Source: Thioflexithrix psekupsensis
Lineage (GTDB): Bacteria; Pseudomonadota; Gammaproteobacteria; Beggiatoales; Beggiatoaceae
Direction: 5' to 3'
Assembly: GCF_002149925.1 (NCBI RefSeq)
Contig: NZ_MSLT01000012.1
Location: 1-64,000, forward strand
Length of the DNA stretch: 64,000 bases
Part shown: positions 18,902 to 28,017 of the stretch, piece by piece
Position numbering within the stretch: position 1 is the first letter of the stretch
How the letters are laid out: the number at the start of each line of letters is the position of its first letter
The notes under the pieces: model-generated
The model's input: only the letters and a program-made list of their open reading frames with translations
Databases searched by the model: none
What the model was told of the DNA's origin: nothing
Made by a program: the position numbers and the translations under genes

Positions 18902-21169
18902 TTAAGACACCAATTCAAAATCAATTTTACGTTCATCCACATCCACCCGCATAACGCGCACTTTAAGCCGATCCGATAGACGGTAAATTGTCCCCGACCG
19001 CTCGCCATACAAACAATGTCTTGCAGGATCAAAGTGATAGTAATCATTGCGCAACGCAGTGACATGTAACAGACCTTCGATAAATATCCCATCCAACTGC
19101 ACAAACAAACCAAACGATGTCACGCTATACACCATGCCTTCGTAGATTTGCCCCACTTTATCGCGCATAAAATCACATTTTAACCAATCTATCGCATCAC
19201 GAGTGGCCTCATCAGCCCGACGCTCAGTCATAGAACAATGTTCACCCAAAGATTCTAATTCATGTTGTGCATAATTAAATTTTTCAGGCGTTTTTTCTCT
19301 TAAACAATGTTTAATGGCACGATGAACCAATAAGTCAGGATAACGTCTAATAGGCGAGGTAAAATGAGTATAAGCAGGATAAGCTAAACCAAAATGACCT
19401 AAATTAATAGGACTGTAAAAAGCCATGCGTAAACTGCGTAATAACACCGTTTGAATCAATTGTTTATCAGGACGATCTTGGATGCGTTCCACCAATTTCG
19501 CATAATGCAACGCGGTGGGCGCATCTTTTCCCGCTAAACGCAAGGCCAAACCCCCTAAAAATTGGCGTAAATCGGTTAATTTCTCCGCATTTGGCCCTTC
19601 GTGATTGCGGAATAATAACGGCATTTCCCGTTCCACTAAAAAATCCGCCGTGGCCACATTGGCCGCTAACATCATTTCTTCAATTAAACGGTGGGCATCA
19701 TTGCGCGTAACGGCAACAATTTCTTGTATCTTTTGTTGCTCATCAAAAATGATCCGCGTTTCTGTGGTTTCAAATTCAATGGCTCCGCGACGTTGACGGC
19801 GTTTTAATAACAGGCGAAATAATTGATGTAAATGATCAATATGCGGCAATAATTCAGGATAAGGAAATTGATCCGTTTCTCCCGCCAAAACTTTCGCCAC
19901 TTGGGTATAAGTGAGGCGTGCCGATGAACAAATGACGGCTTCAAAAAATTGCGTTTTGCGCACATTGCCGTAACAATCAATCTGCATGTCGCACACTAAA
20001 GCCAGTCGATCCACGTGTGGATTCAGTGAACACAACTCATTAGACAAAATTTCAGGCAACATCGGAATCACGCGATTGGGAAAATAAACCGAATTTCCCC
20101 GTTTTTTTGCGTGTTCATCTAAGGCCGTGCCGGGCTTCACATACGCCGACACATCGGCAATTGCTACCCGAAGTCGCCAGCCTTTGCCTCGCGGCTCGCA
20201 ATAAACCGCATCGTCAAAATCTCTGGAATCCTCGCCATCAATCGTAACAAACGGCAAATGACGCATATTTTCCCGCTGACACGGCCGACCTTCTACAAAG
20301 CGATCAGGAATCGTATCAGAAATGTCTAACGATAATTTGGGTAATTCTTGCAAGACCTCTTCTGGCCATTCGTGAGGTAATTCGTGACTGCGAATCGCAA
20401 TATCAATTTCCATACCGGGCGCACGATGTTCGCCGACCACTTGGACAATTTCACCAAAAGGGGGACGATTTTTAGTCGGTTGTTGGGTCAAACGCACCAC
20501 CACAATTTGCCCCGATTCCACATGGCGACAACTTTCGGTGGCCACCACAATATCTTGATGTAAACGTCGATTATTCGGTTCAACGAAGCAAACGCCGCCT
20601 TTATTAAAAAAACGCCCGATGACATCGGAATTGTGTCGTTCCAACACATCGACTAATACGGCCTCGCGTCGTCCGCGCCGATCCAAGCCCGCCGGACTCA
20701 CCAACACCCGATCACCATGTAATAAACTACGCATTTGCGCTTCGGGTAAATACAAATCATCGCTGCCATCATCTGGCACTAAAAAGCCAAATCCTTCAGG
20801 ATGCGCAATAATTCGGCCGCGTACTAAGTCCATTTTCTCCGCTAAACCATAGCCGCCGCGTCTATTGCGTATCACTTGCCCTTCTCGTTCCATCGCCCGT
20901 AAACGTCGCCGCAGGGCTTCTAACTGTTCTTCGCCATGCAGCTTGAGGTCGTCGGCGATCATCGGCAAAGTCATTGGCACGCCAACGTGTGCCAGACGCA
21001 TCATGATAAATTCGCGGCTGGGAATGGGTTTTTCGTATTTTTCCTGCTCCCGACTGAGAAACGGATCAACATCGGGAAGCACAGGCGCGTTACGTTTAGG
21101 ACGCGAACGGGCAGGGCTTGGGGAGTCAGCCTTAGGGGATGATTTTTCTTTCTTTCTACGTGTAACCAT
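18902..21169 (-). CDS. rnr: Ribonuclease R
   Basis: A 3'-5' exoribonuclease of 755 residues. The ATG at 21169 (MVTRRKKEKSS) is preferred over the TTG two codons upstream because GGA lies eight bases ahead of it. Domains in order: basic N-terminal region with helix-turn-helix (about 45-110), cold-shock domains (RGRIIAHPEGFGFLVPDDG), the RNB catalytic domain with the metal-binding acids in DGEDSRDFDDAV at about 312, and a C-terminal S1 domain (GQIYEGMVYSVTSFGLFVQL). It degrades structured RNA and takes part in RNA quality control. The usual neighbour rlmB is absent here. Confidence 0.97.
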   Translation of the reverse strand: MVTRRKKEKSSPKADSPSPARSRPKRNAPVLPDVDPFLSREQEKYEKPIPSREFIMMRLAHVGVPMTLPMIADDLKLHGEEQLEALRRRLRAMEREGQVIRNRRGGYGLAEKMDLVRGRIIAHPEGFGFLVPDDGSDDLYLPEAQMRSLLHGDRVLVSPAGLDRRGRREAVLVDVLERHNSDVIGRFFNKGGVCFVEPNNRRLHQDIVVATESCRHVESGQIVVVRLTQQPTKNRPPFGEIVQVVGEHRAPGMEIDIAIRSHELPHEWPEEVLQELPKLSLDISDTIPDRFVEGRPCQRENMRHLPFVTIDGEDSRDFDDAVYCEPRGKGWRLRVAIADVSAYVKPGTALDEHAKKRGNSVYFPNRVIPMLPEILSNELCSLNPHVDRLALVCDMQIDCYGNVRKTQFFEAVICSSARLTYTQVAKVLAGETDQFPYPELLPHIDHLHQLFRLLLKRRQRRGAIEFETTETRIIFDEQQKIQEIVAVTRNDAHRLIEEMMLAANVATADFLVEREMPLLFRNHEGPNAEKLTDLRQFLGGLALRLAGKDAPTALHYAKLVERIQDRPDKQLIQTVLLRSLRMAFYSPINLGHFGLAYPAYTHFTSPIRRYPDLLVHRAIKHCLREKTPEKFNYAQHELESLGEHCSMTERRADEATRDAIDWLKCDFMRDKVGQIYEGMVYSVTSFGLFVQLDGIFIEGLLHVTALRNDYYHFDPARHCLYGERSGTIYRLSDRLKVRVMRVDVDERKIDFELVS

Positions 21170-21197
21170 TGACAATCCATTTTTCGTAATGTACCAT
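21169..21197 (+). promoter_or_regulatory. Sigma-70 promoter of tRNA-Leu
   Basis: TTGACA at 21169-21174, a 17-base spacer and TACCAT at 21192-21197. Transcription would start about ten bases before the tRNA at 21217. The -35 overlaps the start of the divergent rnr gene. Confidence 0.75.
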
Positions 21198-21216
21198 GCT
21201 CGCTCAACATTTTGTT

Positions 21217-21303
21217 GCCGAGGTGGCGGAATTGGTAGACGCGCTAGCTTCAGGTGTTAGTGGGGGAAACCCCGTGAAGGTTCAAGTCCTTTTCTCGGCA
21301 CCA
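21217..21303 (+). tRNA. tRNA-Leu (anticodon CAG)
   Basis: A class II tRNA of 87 bases. The acceptor GCCGAGG pairs with the 3' strand TCTCGGC, followed by discriminator A and an encoded CCA. The anticodon stem CTAGC/GTTAG frames the loop TTCAGGT with anticodon CAG. The variable arm is long, and the T arm contains GTTCAAGTC. The sequence is close to the E. coli leu CAG species over its 5' half. Confidence 0.97.
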
Positions 21304-21418
21304 TTTGTTTGTATCTGCATGATTTTAGGCTATTTTTTTTGACGTTTCTCCGTCGTTTCTTCTCTTTACATCCTCTCTTTGGCGCGTAATGTGCCTATTC
21401 TAACATGAATTCTCCCGT

Positions 21419-21631
21419 TTAGCTGACTTCTTCTATCCAAGCGGCTTGGATGGCTTCCAGAATTTTCTCATTGGAACGCTGCGGGTCGTCGCTAAATTCG
21501 CGCAATTGACAAATCCACTGGTGCATGTCAGGAAAATTAACGTATTGTGGATCAACCTCCGGGTGGTGTTCCGCCAATTCAACAGCAATATCTTGTACAT
21601 CTGTCCACTTTAAACCTGCGTTTGTATTCAT
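21419..21631 (-). CDS. iscX: Fe-S cluster assembly protein IscX
   Basis: A 70-residue acidic protein, MNTNAGLKWTDVQDIAVELA onward. The signatures L-K-W-T-D, the H-P-E-V-D-P block, NFPDMHQWICQL and SNEKILEAIQAAW are those of IscX/YfhJ, which binds IscS and iron and tunes Fe-S assembly. The start at 21631 is chosen because family members begin just before G-L-K-W-T-D, and it has a ribosome site (GGAGAATTTT). It is usually the last gene of the isc operon. Here it stands alone between tRNA-Leu and the ftsK-like gene. Confidence 0.94.
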   Translation of the reverse strand: MNTNAGLKWTDVQDIAVELAEHHPEVDPQYVNFPDMHQWICQLREFSDDPQRSNEKILEAIQAAWIEEVS

Positions 21632-21837
21632 AAAATTCTCCTGTCGCTTCAAAAAAACAATCACAATCGTAAAAAGCACAATGTGGCGGCCGCTACGAGA
21701 CTTCGCAAGGCAACAATTCACTTGAACATTGAAATTTAACGTGTTGATTAAAATCTATACAAAGCTGTGCGATAATAGTCCGTTAATGGATTTTAATACT
21801 TTCAATCTTTTGTCATCTGTCATCATGAGGATTTTGC

Positions 21838-24084
21838 GTGAGCCAAGCCCGCCGTCAACGAAAATTAAATACCGCTACGCAAAAACTGATCGGCCACGGA
21901 TTGCGCGAAATTGTGCTGATCTTTTTTTGTTTCATGGGATTATACCTATTTGTCAGCTTATTGACCTATTATCCTTTAGACCCCGGTTGGTCGCACAGCG
22001 GACAAGTCGAAGAAGTCCGTAATAAAGGCGGAGTGGCTGGTGCCTTATTCGCTGATATTTTCTTTTATTTATTTGGTTTTTTTGCTTATTTATTTCCCAT
22101 TATGGTGGGTTATATGGGGTGGATGATTTATAAAGGTCGTCACCATGATATTTTAGCCGAGCCGAAAAATTTAGTGGTGCCGGGTATTGGTTTTATTTTA
22201 ACCTTGAGTGCGGGCTGTGGATTAGCGATTGTGCATTTTGCTTCGGAAGCGGTGTTATTACCAAGCCATGCGGGGGGCATTTTAGGCATGGTGGTGGGGA
22301 AAAGTTTGCAGGGTGTTTTTAGTCAATTGGGGGCGACGTTATTATTATTGGCATTATTTTTTACAGGGGTGACATTATTAACGGGTTTATCGTGGTTAAA
22401 ATTAATGGATACTTTAGGTTTTCATACCTTGCGTTTTATGCCCGTGTTAGAAAAATATGTGTTGCATCAATTTGTGCCGTGGTTATTACATCAATTAAAA
22501 CAAATGGGCTTAATGATTCGCCGGGTTACTGTTTTAATTTATACTCGCGTGTCGCAGTTTCTCGTTGAGAAATGGGCGGCGTTTCAAGAGCGTCGTCAGA
22601 ATCGTTGGGAGTATGACGATGGGGAAGAGGACGAGCGCGATCTGTCTGATCATCAGGAAAAACAGCCGCAAGAGGCTAAAACTCCCGAAAACCCAGAAAA
22701 AAAATCAGTTTCCGGAGCCACACGAGTGGCAAAAAAAAATGAATTGATGGAAACTGAAGCCGATGATCTACCCGCCAGCCGTCCCATTTTAACTAAAAAT
22801 ATCAATATGTTAGAGGATGGCGCATCTTTAAAGCCCGTCGGTGAAGTGTCAAATTCTCCGCTGATCGCTTCGGTTTCTGTGAAAAAAGCCCTGTTGGCAG
22901 ACCCGCATGGTTTGACTTTACCTGCGCATGTCCCTGCGGTGCAAGACAGTGTGTTGATTGAGTGGTTAAAATCGGCATTTTCTACTTTGGGGCATTCTAT
23001 CCAAGTGCGTGCGACCCATCCGGGACCTGTATTGGTGGGATTTGAAATTGAATTTGACTCAACATTTAATAGTGCGGAATTAAATGCGTTTATTCCTGAT
23101 TTAGCCACGGCTTTGTCGGTGAATCGGGTAAAAATGATAGAAACTGCGCCCAATCATTTCGCCTTAGAATTACCCAATCCGAATCGTCAAATTATCCCAT
23201 TGGCGCAATTGTTTAATAGTGCATTATGGCAGCAGGCTTCTGTGGCCACATTAGTGGTTGGACAGAATTCAGTGGGAGAAACGGTGTTATTAGAATTAAA
23301 CCGTGTTCCTCATTTGATCATTGCGGGTGTGGATGCAGAAGAATGCCATACTTTCTTAGACACTTTATTAGTCAGTTTATTGGTGAAAAATACACCAGAA
23401 TATTTGCGTTTTGTTCTATTCAGTGGTGAGAAACAGTATTTAAGCCATTATCATGATATTCCCCATTTATTAGTGCCGTTAATTGAAGATGTGGCGACAT
23501 TATTACCGATTTTACAATGGTGTGTTAAAGAAATGGAGCGGCGTTATCGTTTAATGGCTAAACATCATGTGCGCAATATTGAACGTTATAATGAAGTGTG
23601 GTTGCACAACCAAACTGAAGTGCCAAATGAGCAGGGAGATAGTGTAAAAGAACAGGATGATTTTTTACCTTATTTGGTCATTGTGATTCCTGAAATTTCT
23701 GAATTAACCTTGTCCCCAATGAATCAGTCGATTGAAGAGCCAATCAGCCAATTGACCCAAAAAGCCAGAGCCGCAGGTTTGCATTTAATTCTGGCCACAC
23801 AATTTCCTTCAATTAATGTCATTACAGGCTTATTAAAAGCGAATATTCCCACGCGAATTGCGTTAAAAGTGGAGAGTAAAACAGAATCACGCCACATTCT
23901 GGGACAGTTAGGCGCGGAATGTTTGTTGGGACAAGGGGATATGTTGTATTTAAGTCCGGGGACAGGGATGCCAGTGCGCTTGCATGGGGCTTATGTCAGC
24001 CGTCAAGAAACGGAACAATTGCTGACTGATCTGCGAAAACGTGCAGGCGATCCCCATTATTTTTCTATTCCATCAGCCGAATAA
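21838..24084 (+). CDS. FtsK-like protein with degenerate ATPase motifs
   Basis: A 748-residue FtsK/SpoIIIE-family protein with a GTG start behind GAGGA. Residues about 20-200 hold four to five membrane helices, as in FtsK, with the early block YYPLDPGWSHSG. A charged linker (about 235-330) follows, then the alpha/beta motor region, aligned by PHLIIAG, HDIPHLLVPLIEDVATLLP, WCVKEMERRYRLMA, VRNIERYNEV and KARAAGLHLILATQFPSINV. The Walker A that should read G-T-T-G-S-G-K-S after PHLIIAG is instead VDAEECHTF, lacking the P-loop Gly and Lys. The Walker B position reads LVIVIPEISEL instead of V-D-E-F. There is no gamma (KOPS-reading) domain; the chain ends shortly after the beta domain. An active motor is unlikely. 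Its role may be structural in division. Confidence 0.88.
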   Translation: MSQARRQRKLNTATQKLIGHGLREIVLIFFCFMGLYLFVSLLTYYPLDPGWSHSGQVEEVRNKGGVAGALFADIFFYLFGFFAYLFPIMVGYMGWMIYKGRHHDILAEPKNLVVPGIGFILTLSAGCGLAIVHFASEAVLLPSHAGGILGMVVGKSLQGVFSQLGATLLLLALFFTGVTLLTGLSWLKLMDTLGFHTLRFMPVLEKYVLHQFVPWLLHQLKQMGLMIRRVTVLIYTRVSQFLVEKWAAFQERRQNRWEYDDGEEDERDLSDHQEKQPQEAKTPENPEKKSVSGATRVAKKNELMETEADDLPASRPILTKNINMLEDGASLKPVGEVSNSPLIASVSVKKALLADPHGLTLPAHVPAVQDSVLIEWLKSAFSTLGHSIQVRATHPGPVLVGFEIEFDSTFNSAELNAFIPDLATALSVNRVKMIETAPNHFALELPNPNRQIIPLAQLFNSALWQQASVATLVVGQNSVGETVLLELNRVPHLIIAGVDAEECHTFLDTLLVSLLVKNTPEYLRFVLFSGEKQYLSHYHDIPHLLVPLIEDVATLLPILQWCVKEMERRYRLMAKHHVRNIERYNEVWLHNQTEVPNEQGDSVKEQDDFLPYLVIVIPEISELTLSPMNQSIEEPISQLTQKARAAGLHLILATQFPSINVITGLLKANIPTRIALKVESKTESRHILGQLGAECLLGQGDMLYLSPGTGMPVRLHGAYVSRQETEQLLTDLRKRAGDPHYFSIPSAE

Positions 24085-24092
24085 TTGTCAAA

Positions 24093-25046
24093 ATGACCGC
24101 TATTTTATCTAAAACCCAAGTCCATTATTTATCTGTCAGCGCGGAACAAGCCGGACAACGCATTGATAATTTTTTACAAAATCAATTAAAAAACATTCCC
24201 AAAAGTCATATTTATCGCATTTTGCGCACGGGTGAAGTTCGGGTCAATAAAGGACGAATTAAACCCACTTATCGCGTGCAAATGGGTGATGAAATTCGAG
24301 TGCCTCCTTTGCAAATGACGGAAACGGAAACGCCCAGCGTGCCTCATGCGGGCATTTTGGCGCAATTGTCCGCGGCCATTTTGCATGAAGATAAGCAGTT
24401 ATTGGTCGTGAATAAACCCGCGGGCATGGCTGTACACGGCGGCAGTGGGGTGCAATACGGTGTCATTGAAGGTTTGCGGGCATTGTATCCTGATGCACCT
24501 TATTTGGAATTGGTGCATCGTTTGGACAGAGATACGTCAGGTTGTTTAATGATTGCGCGTCGATCCAGTATGTTACGACGTTTACATGAACAATTGCGCA
24601 CGGGACAATTACATAAAAAATATGTTGCTTTAGCCGCAGGACGGTGGCCAAATCGCTGCCATACGGTTGATGCGCCCTTGAAAAAAAATACGTTACAGTC
24701 GGGAGAACGTATGGTTCGTGTGACAGAAGACGGCAAACCCGCGGTGAGTCAATTTAAAGTCTTGCGCCATTTTCCCGAACACAACGCCACGTGGATACAA
24801 GTAGAACCTTTGACCGGACGCACGCATCAAATTCGTGTCCATGCCGCTCACGCCGGACATCCTTTAGCGGGCGATGAAAAGTATGGGATTGATGATTTTA
24901 ATCAGAAAATGCGTCAATTGGGCTTAAAACGCCTGTTTTTACACGCGCAATCGCTGACCATCGATCTGCCTGATAGCGAGTACCATTTGGAAATTAACGC
25001 GCCTTTACCGCCAGAATTACAGCAATTCTTAGATAAGTTGCAGTAG
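24093..25046 (+). CDS. rluC: 23S rRNA pseudouridine synthase RluC
   Basis: A 317-residue enzyme that converts uridines of 23S rRNA to pseudouridine (positions 955, 2504 and 2580 in E. coli). An N-terminal S4 domain (QRIDNFLQNQLKNIPKSHIY then RILRTGEVRVNKGR) precedes the catalytic RluA-type domain with HRLDRDTSGCLMIA, where the first Asp is the nucleophile, and LTGRTHQIRVHAAHAGHPL. It begins eight bases after the ftsK-like gene, so the two may be cotranscribed. RluC and RluD are close relatives; the S4 spacing and K-P-A-G-M-A-V-H-G-G block favour RluC. Confidence 0.93.
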   Translation: MTAILSKTQVHYLSVSAEQAGQRIDNFLQNQLKNIPKSHIYRILRTGEVRVNKGRIKPTYRVQMGDEIRVPPLQMTETETPSVPHAGILAQLSAAILHEDKQLLVVNKPAGMAVHGGSGVQYGVIEGLRALYPDAPYLELVHRLDRDTSGCLMIARRSSMLRRLHEQLRTGQLHKKYVALAAGRWPNRCHTVDAPLKKNTLQSGERMVRVTEDGKPAVSQFKVLRHFPEHNATWIQVEPLTGRTHQIRVHAAHAGHPLAGDEKYGIDDFNQKMRQLGLKRLFLHAQSLTIDLPDSEYHLEINAPLPPELQQFLDKLQ

Positions 25047-25110
25047 GGTTAGATAACGTTAAAACTAAACATTCTAAATTGTTAAATTTTTTCTTGGTAA
25101 AGGCTGTCGG

Positions 25111-25139
25111 TTGACCGTTTGCGTGAGTTAAGATCATAC
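25111..25139 (+). promoter_or_regulatory. Possible promoter of the double-glycine peptide operon
   Basis: TTGACC at 25111-25116, a 17-base spacer and TCATAC at 25134-25139. It sits 85 bases before the peptide start at 25224, which has CAGGAG as ribosome site. The -10 is weak. Confidence 0.4.
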
Positions 25140-25223
25140 TTTGGTAATTCGATAAGTTTTTGTTTAATTACTTACAAATAATTTTGTTTTTTTACCCACC
25201 CATTGTTTTTCAGGAGACCCTTT

Positions 25224-25496
25224 ATGACCACGAATAACACACCACCAAACGCGCTTGAAAACGACCTGCCCGAAGATGGCGAACTCACTTTGGAAGAATT
25301 AGAGCAGATTATTGGCGGTCAAGCTGACCCCTCACTTAATTTAACGGTTGAAAACAAATTTATTGGAGACGTGCCGGTGGTACAAGCTGCAACTGACACT
25401 GCTTATAGCAGTTTTCTCGGCGCAATTGGCTCTTCTGGTAATGAAGCAACACGCCCGCATCTCCATGTCCTCAATCTGACCACGCATTTTCCCTAA
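25224..25496 (+). CDS. Double-glycine leader peptide (possible modified-peptide precursor)
   Basis: A 90-residue peptide, preferred start MTTNNTPPNALENDLPEDGE (ATG 25224, behind CAGGAGACCC). The segment GELTLEELEQIIGG at about 24-37 has the acidic amphipathic helix ending in Gly-Gly that marks leaders cut by peptidase-containing ABC transporters in class II bacteriocins and Nif11-type precursors. The 53-residue part after GG has no Cys or Trp, but is rich in Ser, Thr, Ala and Gly (for example AATDTAYSSFLGAIGSSGNE) and ends HLHVLNLTTHFP. It is followed after 32 bases by two glycosyltransferases. That it is the substrate of those enzymes is inference. No transporter or peptidase is in the window. 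Confidence 0.68.
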   Translation: MTTNNTPPNALENDLPEDGELTLEELEQIIGGQADPSLNLTVENKFIGDVPVVQAATDTAYSSFLGAIGSSGNEATRPHLHVLNLTTHFP

Positions 25497-25528
25497 TATT
25501 GTATTGTTTTTTGGTTCAAACTCCGCTC

Positions 25529-26725
25529 ATGGCAACTCTAGTTATTGCAACACAAGGAACGTTAGGCGACCATTTACCCTATTTTGCCTTGGGTCGTTTG
25601 CTCCAAACGCGGGGGCATCAAGTGCGTATGGCCGTCAATCCTGCCATGCTCACCTTAGCGGCTGAGTCGGGGTTAACTGCTGTGCCGTGTGGAATTTTAA
25701 TGGGGGAAACGGAAGCACGACGCGGAGCGACAGATTGGGATGAGCTTCAATATTCAATAGCAGAACAGATTCCACAATGGCAGGCATTTTGTAGGCGCGA
25801 AATTCCGCTTGCTTTTGCGCAATTGTGTGAAATCTGCGCGGATGCAGATGTACTGATTTGCGCTTACCAACGCCATACTTTAGCGGCTTTGACCGCGGCG
25901 CGGACAGGGATAGCTTGGTTGACCACTTCGCTCATGCCTGCCTTGCATTGTGCGCCACCGTCGCCTGAGCGTGCGGCATTGGGAGAGGCACTGACGCACA
26001 CTTTAGCAGAAATCATCACTGAATTAGGTGTTACACCGAATTGGGAGCAACCCGCACAACGCAGGCAAGCCATTCTTGCTGCCAGTCCTCATTTTTCCCA
26101 AGTCAGTGCGGTACATGCGTTTTATACGCAAACAGGCTTTTGGTTTTACGATGACTTGCATCAGAAAACACAAGATCATGCCGATTTGTACGCTTTTTTA
26201 CAGCGTTATCCTGAACCGTTGGTGTTGTCGTTTAGCAGTTTACCGTTGCAACATCCTGCCGAAGTGCTGGCCTTGCATGTTCGTGCGGCGGCGCAATTGG
26301 GACGGGGTTTAATTGTGCAACGCGGTTGGGCGAATTTTCACGCGGATTTATTGCCTGATGATTGCGATAATAACGCGGTATTTTTTAGCGATTTTTTGCC
26401 GCATCCGTGGTTATTTTCCCGTGCGGCGGCCGTGATTCATCACGGCGGTATTGGTACAATTGCCAACGCGATACGCCAAAGTTGTCCCATGTTGGTAGAA
26501 CCTTATGGCAACGATCAATTTTTTAATGCGCGCCAAGTCGTCGCACATGGCATCGGTGCTGCCGCTCATCCGCATAAAATAACCGTTAATGGCTTAATTC
26601 GATTATTAGAACAAAAAGTGCTTACGCCGCATTGCCGCGCTCAGGTACAAGATTTAGCAGTTAAAATTAATGCTGAAAACGGTTTACAAATGGCTTGTGA
26701 ACGGATTGAAAGCTGGTTTTGCTAA
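25529..26725 (+). CDS. GT1-type (GtfB-like) glycosyltransferase 1
   Basis: A 398-residue glycosyltransferase with the GT-B fold. The start ATG 25529 is chosen because MATLVIATQGTLGDHLPYFA is the family's N-terminal strand-loop (T-x-G-x-x-G-D) and the tandem homologue begins identically. The C-terminal donor-binding part reads HHGGIGTIANAIRQSCPMLV followed by EPYGNDQFFNA, the nucleotide-sugar motif of macrolide and sterol glycosyltransferases. Acceptors in this family are usually small hydrophobic molecules, but some modify peptides. It lies between the double-glycine peptide gene and a paralogous transferase and is probably in their operon. Confidence 0.85.
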   Translation: MATLVIATQGTLGDHLPYFALGRLLQTRGHQVRMAVNPAMLTLAAESGLTAVPCGILMGETEARRGATDWDELQYSIAEQIPQWQAFCRREIPLAFAQLCEICADADVLICAYQRHTLAALTAARTGIAWLTTSLMPALHCAPPSPERAALGEALTHTLAEIITELGVTPNWEQPAQRRQAILAASPHFSQVSAVHAFYTQTGFWFYDDLHQKTQDHADLYAFLQRYPEPLVLSFSSLPLQHPAEVLALHVRAAAQLGRGLIVQRGWANFHADLLPDDCDNNAVFFSDFLPHPWLFSRAAAVIHHGGIGTIANAIRQSCPMLVEPYGNDQFFNARQVVAHGIGAAAHPHKITVNGLIRLLEQKVLTPHCRAQVQDLAVKINAENGLQMACERIESWFC

Positions 26726-26755
26726 TTTTTTCTACTCACAATAAAGGCTCGCCAC

Positions 26756-27979
26756 ATGGCAACTCTTGTGATTTCTAGCACTGGCACGCTGGGTGATCAT
26801 TTACCCTATGTTGCCTTAGGCGAGCGTTTGCAGCAACGTGGGCATCAAGTACGAATGGCGTTGCGGCCGTCTATGCTCGGTTATGCCAGTGAATTGGGTT
26901 TGGCAACGTATGCGTGTGGCACAGAACTCACGGAAGAAACCGCTCGCTCTCGTGCGTTAGATTGGGATGAATGGCAAGCTCCCTCTGTTCCTATCGCGCA
27001 ACAAGTTGCCATCATGCAGCAGCGAATTTTGAATGAAATGCCTGTGATTTTGAACGAGTTAGAAGTGGCGTGTGCGGGTGCGGATTTGCTGATTTGTGGT
27101 TTTCAACGGCATTTATTTGGGACATTGTTGGCGCAAAAAATCAAGTTGCCATGGATTGCGGCTTCAGTCACGCCCAAATTCCAATGTCTTGAACCCAATG
27201 CACAAGAAGTTAGCAATACTCAAGTATTGCGTGACTGGTTCATGCCTGCGTTAAATACAATGTGTGAACAAAACGGGATTGTGCCACCGATGAATGGGTT
27301 AGATGCCGAGAAAAATCCGCGGTCATTGTTGGGTGCCAGTGCTTATTTTGCGCCGACTGCGCCCAGTTATGCGCATTATCAGGCGTGTGGTTTTTGGTTT
27401 TATGCGTCTCCTGCTTGGCAACGGTGGCAGCCCGATGAAGCATTGCGTCGTTTTATGGAAGCGGGCGATCCTCCGTTGTATCTCAGTTTTAGCAGTATTC
27501 CTGTGGTGAATCCGCGCCAGGTTTTAGCCCTGCATGTGCGGGCTGCGGCGCAATTGGGACTGCGTTTGGTGGTACAACGGGGATGTGCCAATTTTCACGC
27601 GGATTTTTTGCCAGATGACTGTGATCCAAAGCAGGTGCAGTTTGTTGATTTTTTACCCCAAGATTGGTTATTGCCGCGCACGGCCGCCATTATTCATCAT
27701 GGCGGGGTTGGCACGTTGGCGCGGGCGTTGCGGCATGATTGTCCGATGTTAATTGAGCCGCTTGGGAATGATCAGTTTTTTAATGCCACCCGAATTTTAA
27801 AATTACAAGTCGGTGCTGCCGCCCATCCCCATCAGATCACTGCCGACAGTTTGGCGCGAATTTTAGAGCGCAAAGTGTTAAACGAACAAACTCGACAACA
27901 TGCCCGTATTTTAGGGGAAAAAATCCGCGCTGAAGAGGGCGCAACAGTGGCGTGTGAATGGATTGAGTCTTGGTTGTAA
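26756..27979 (+). CDS. GT1-type (GtfB-like) glycosyltransferase 2
   Basis: A 407-residue paralogue of the preceding gene, 30 bases downstream. Shared blocks include TLGDHLPYVALGERLQQRGH, QVLALHVRAAAQLG, VQRGCANFHADFLPDDCD and HHGGVGTLARALRHDCPMLI. The pair clearly arose by tandem duplication. The middle acceptor region (about 70-230) differs most, so the two enzymes may add sugars at different positions or in sequence. Same uncertainty about the acceptor as for its partner. Confidence 0.85.
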   Translation: MATLVISSTGTLGDHLPYVALGERLQQRGHQVRMALRPSMLGYASELGLATYACGTELTEETARSRALDWDEWQAPSVPIAQQVAIMQQRILNEMPVILNELEVACAGADLLICGFQRHLFGTLLAQKIKLPWIAASVTPKFQCLEPNAQEVSNTQVLRDWFMPALNTMCEQNGIVPPMNGLDAEKNPRSLLGASAYFAPTAPSYAHYQACGFWFYASPAWQRWQPDEALRRFMEAGDPPLYLSFSSIPVVNPRQVLALHVRAAAQLGLRLVVQRGCANFHADFLPDDCDPKQVQFVDFLPQDWLLPRTAAIIHHGGVGTLARALRHDCPMLIEPLGNDQFFNATRILKLQVGAAAHPHQITADSLARILERKVLNEQTRQHARILGEKIRAEEGATVACEWIESWL

Positions 27980-28017
27980 GTTTATTTTTACCCCCGCTAT
28001 TTTTCCAAAGGATACCT

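Noticed and set aside
21217-21303. tRNA-Leu as an integration site for a mobile element
   Set aside because: No integrase, no repeated tRNA 3' end and only housekeeping genes follow on either side.
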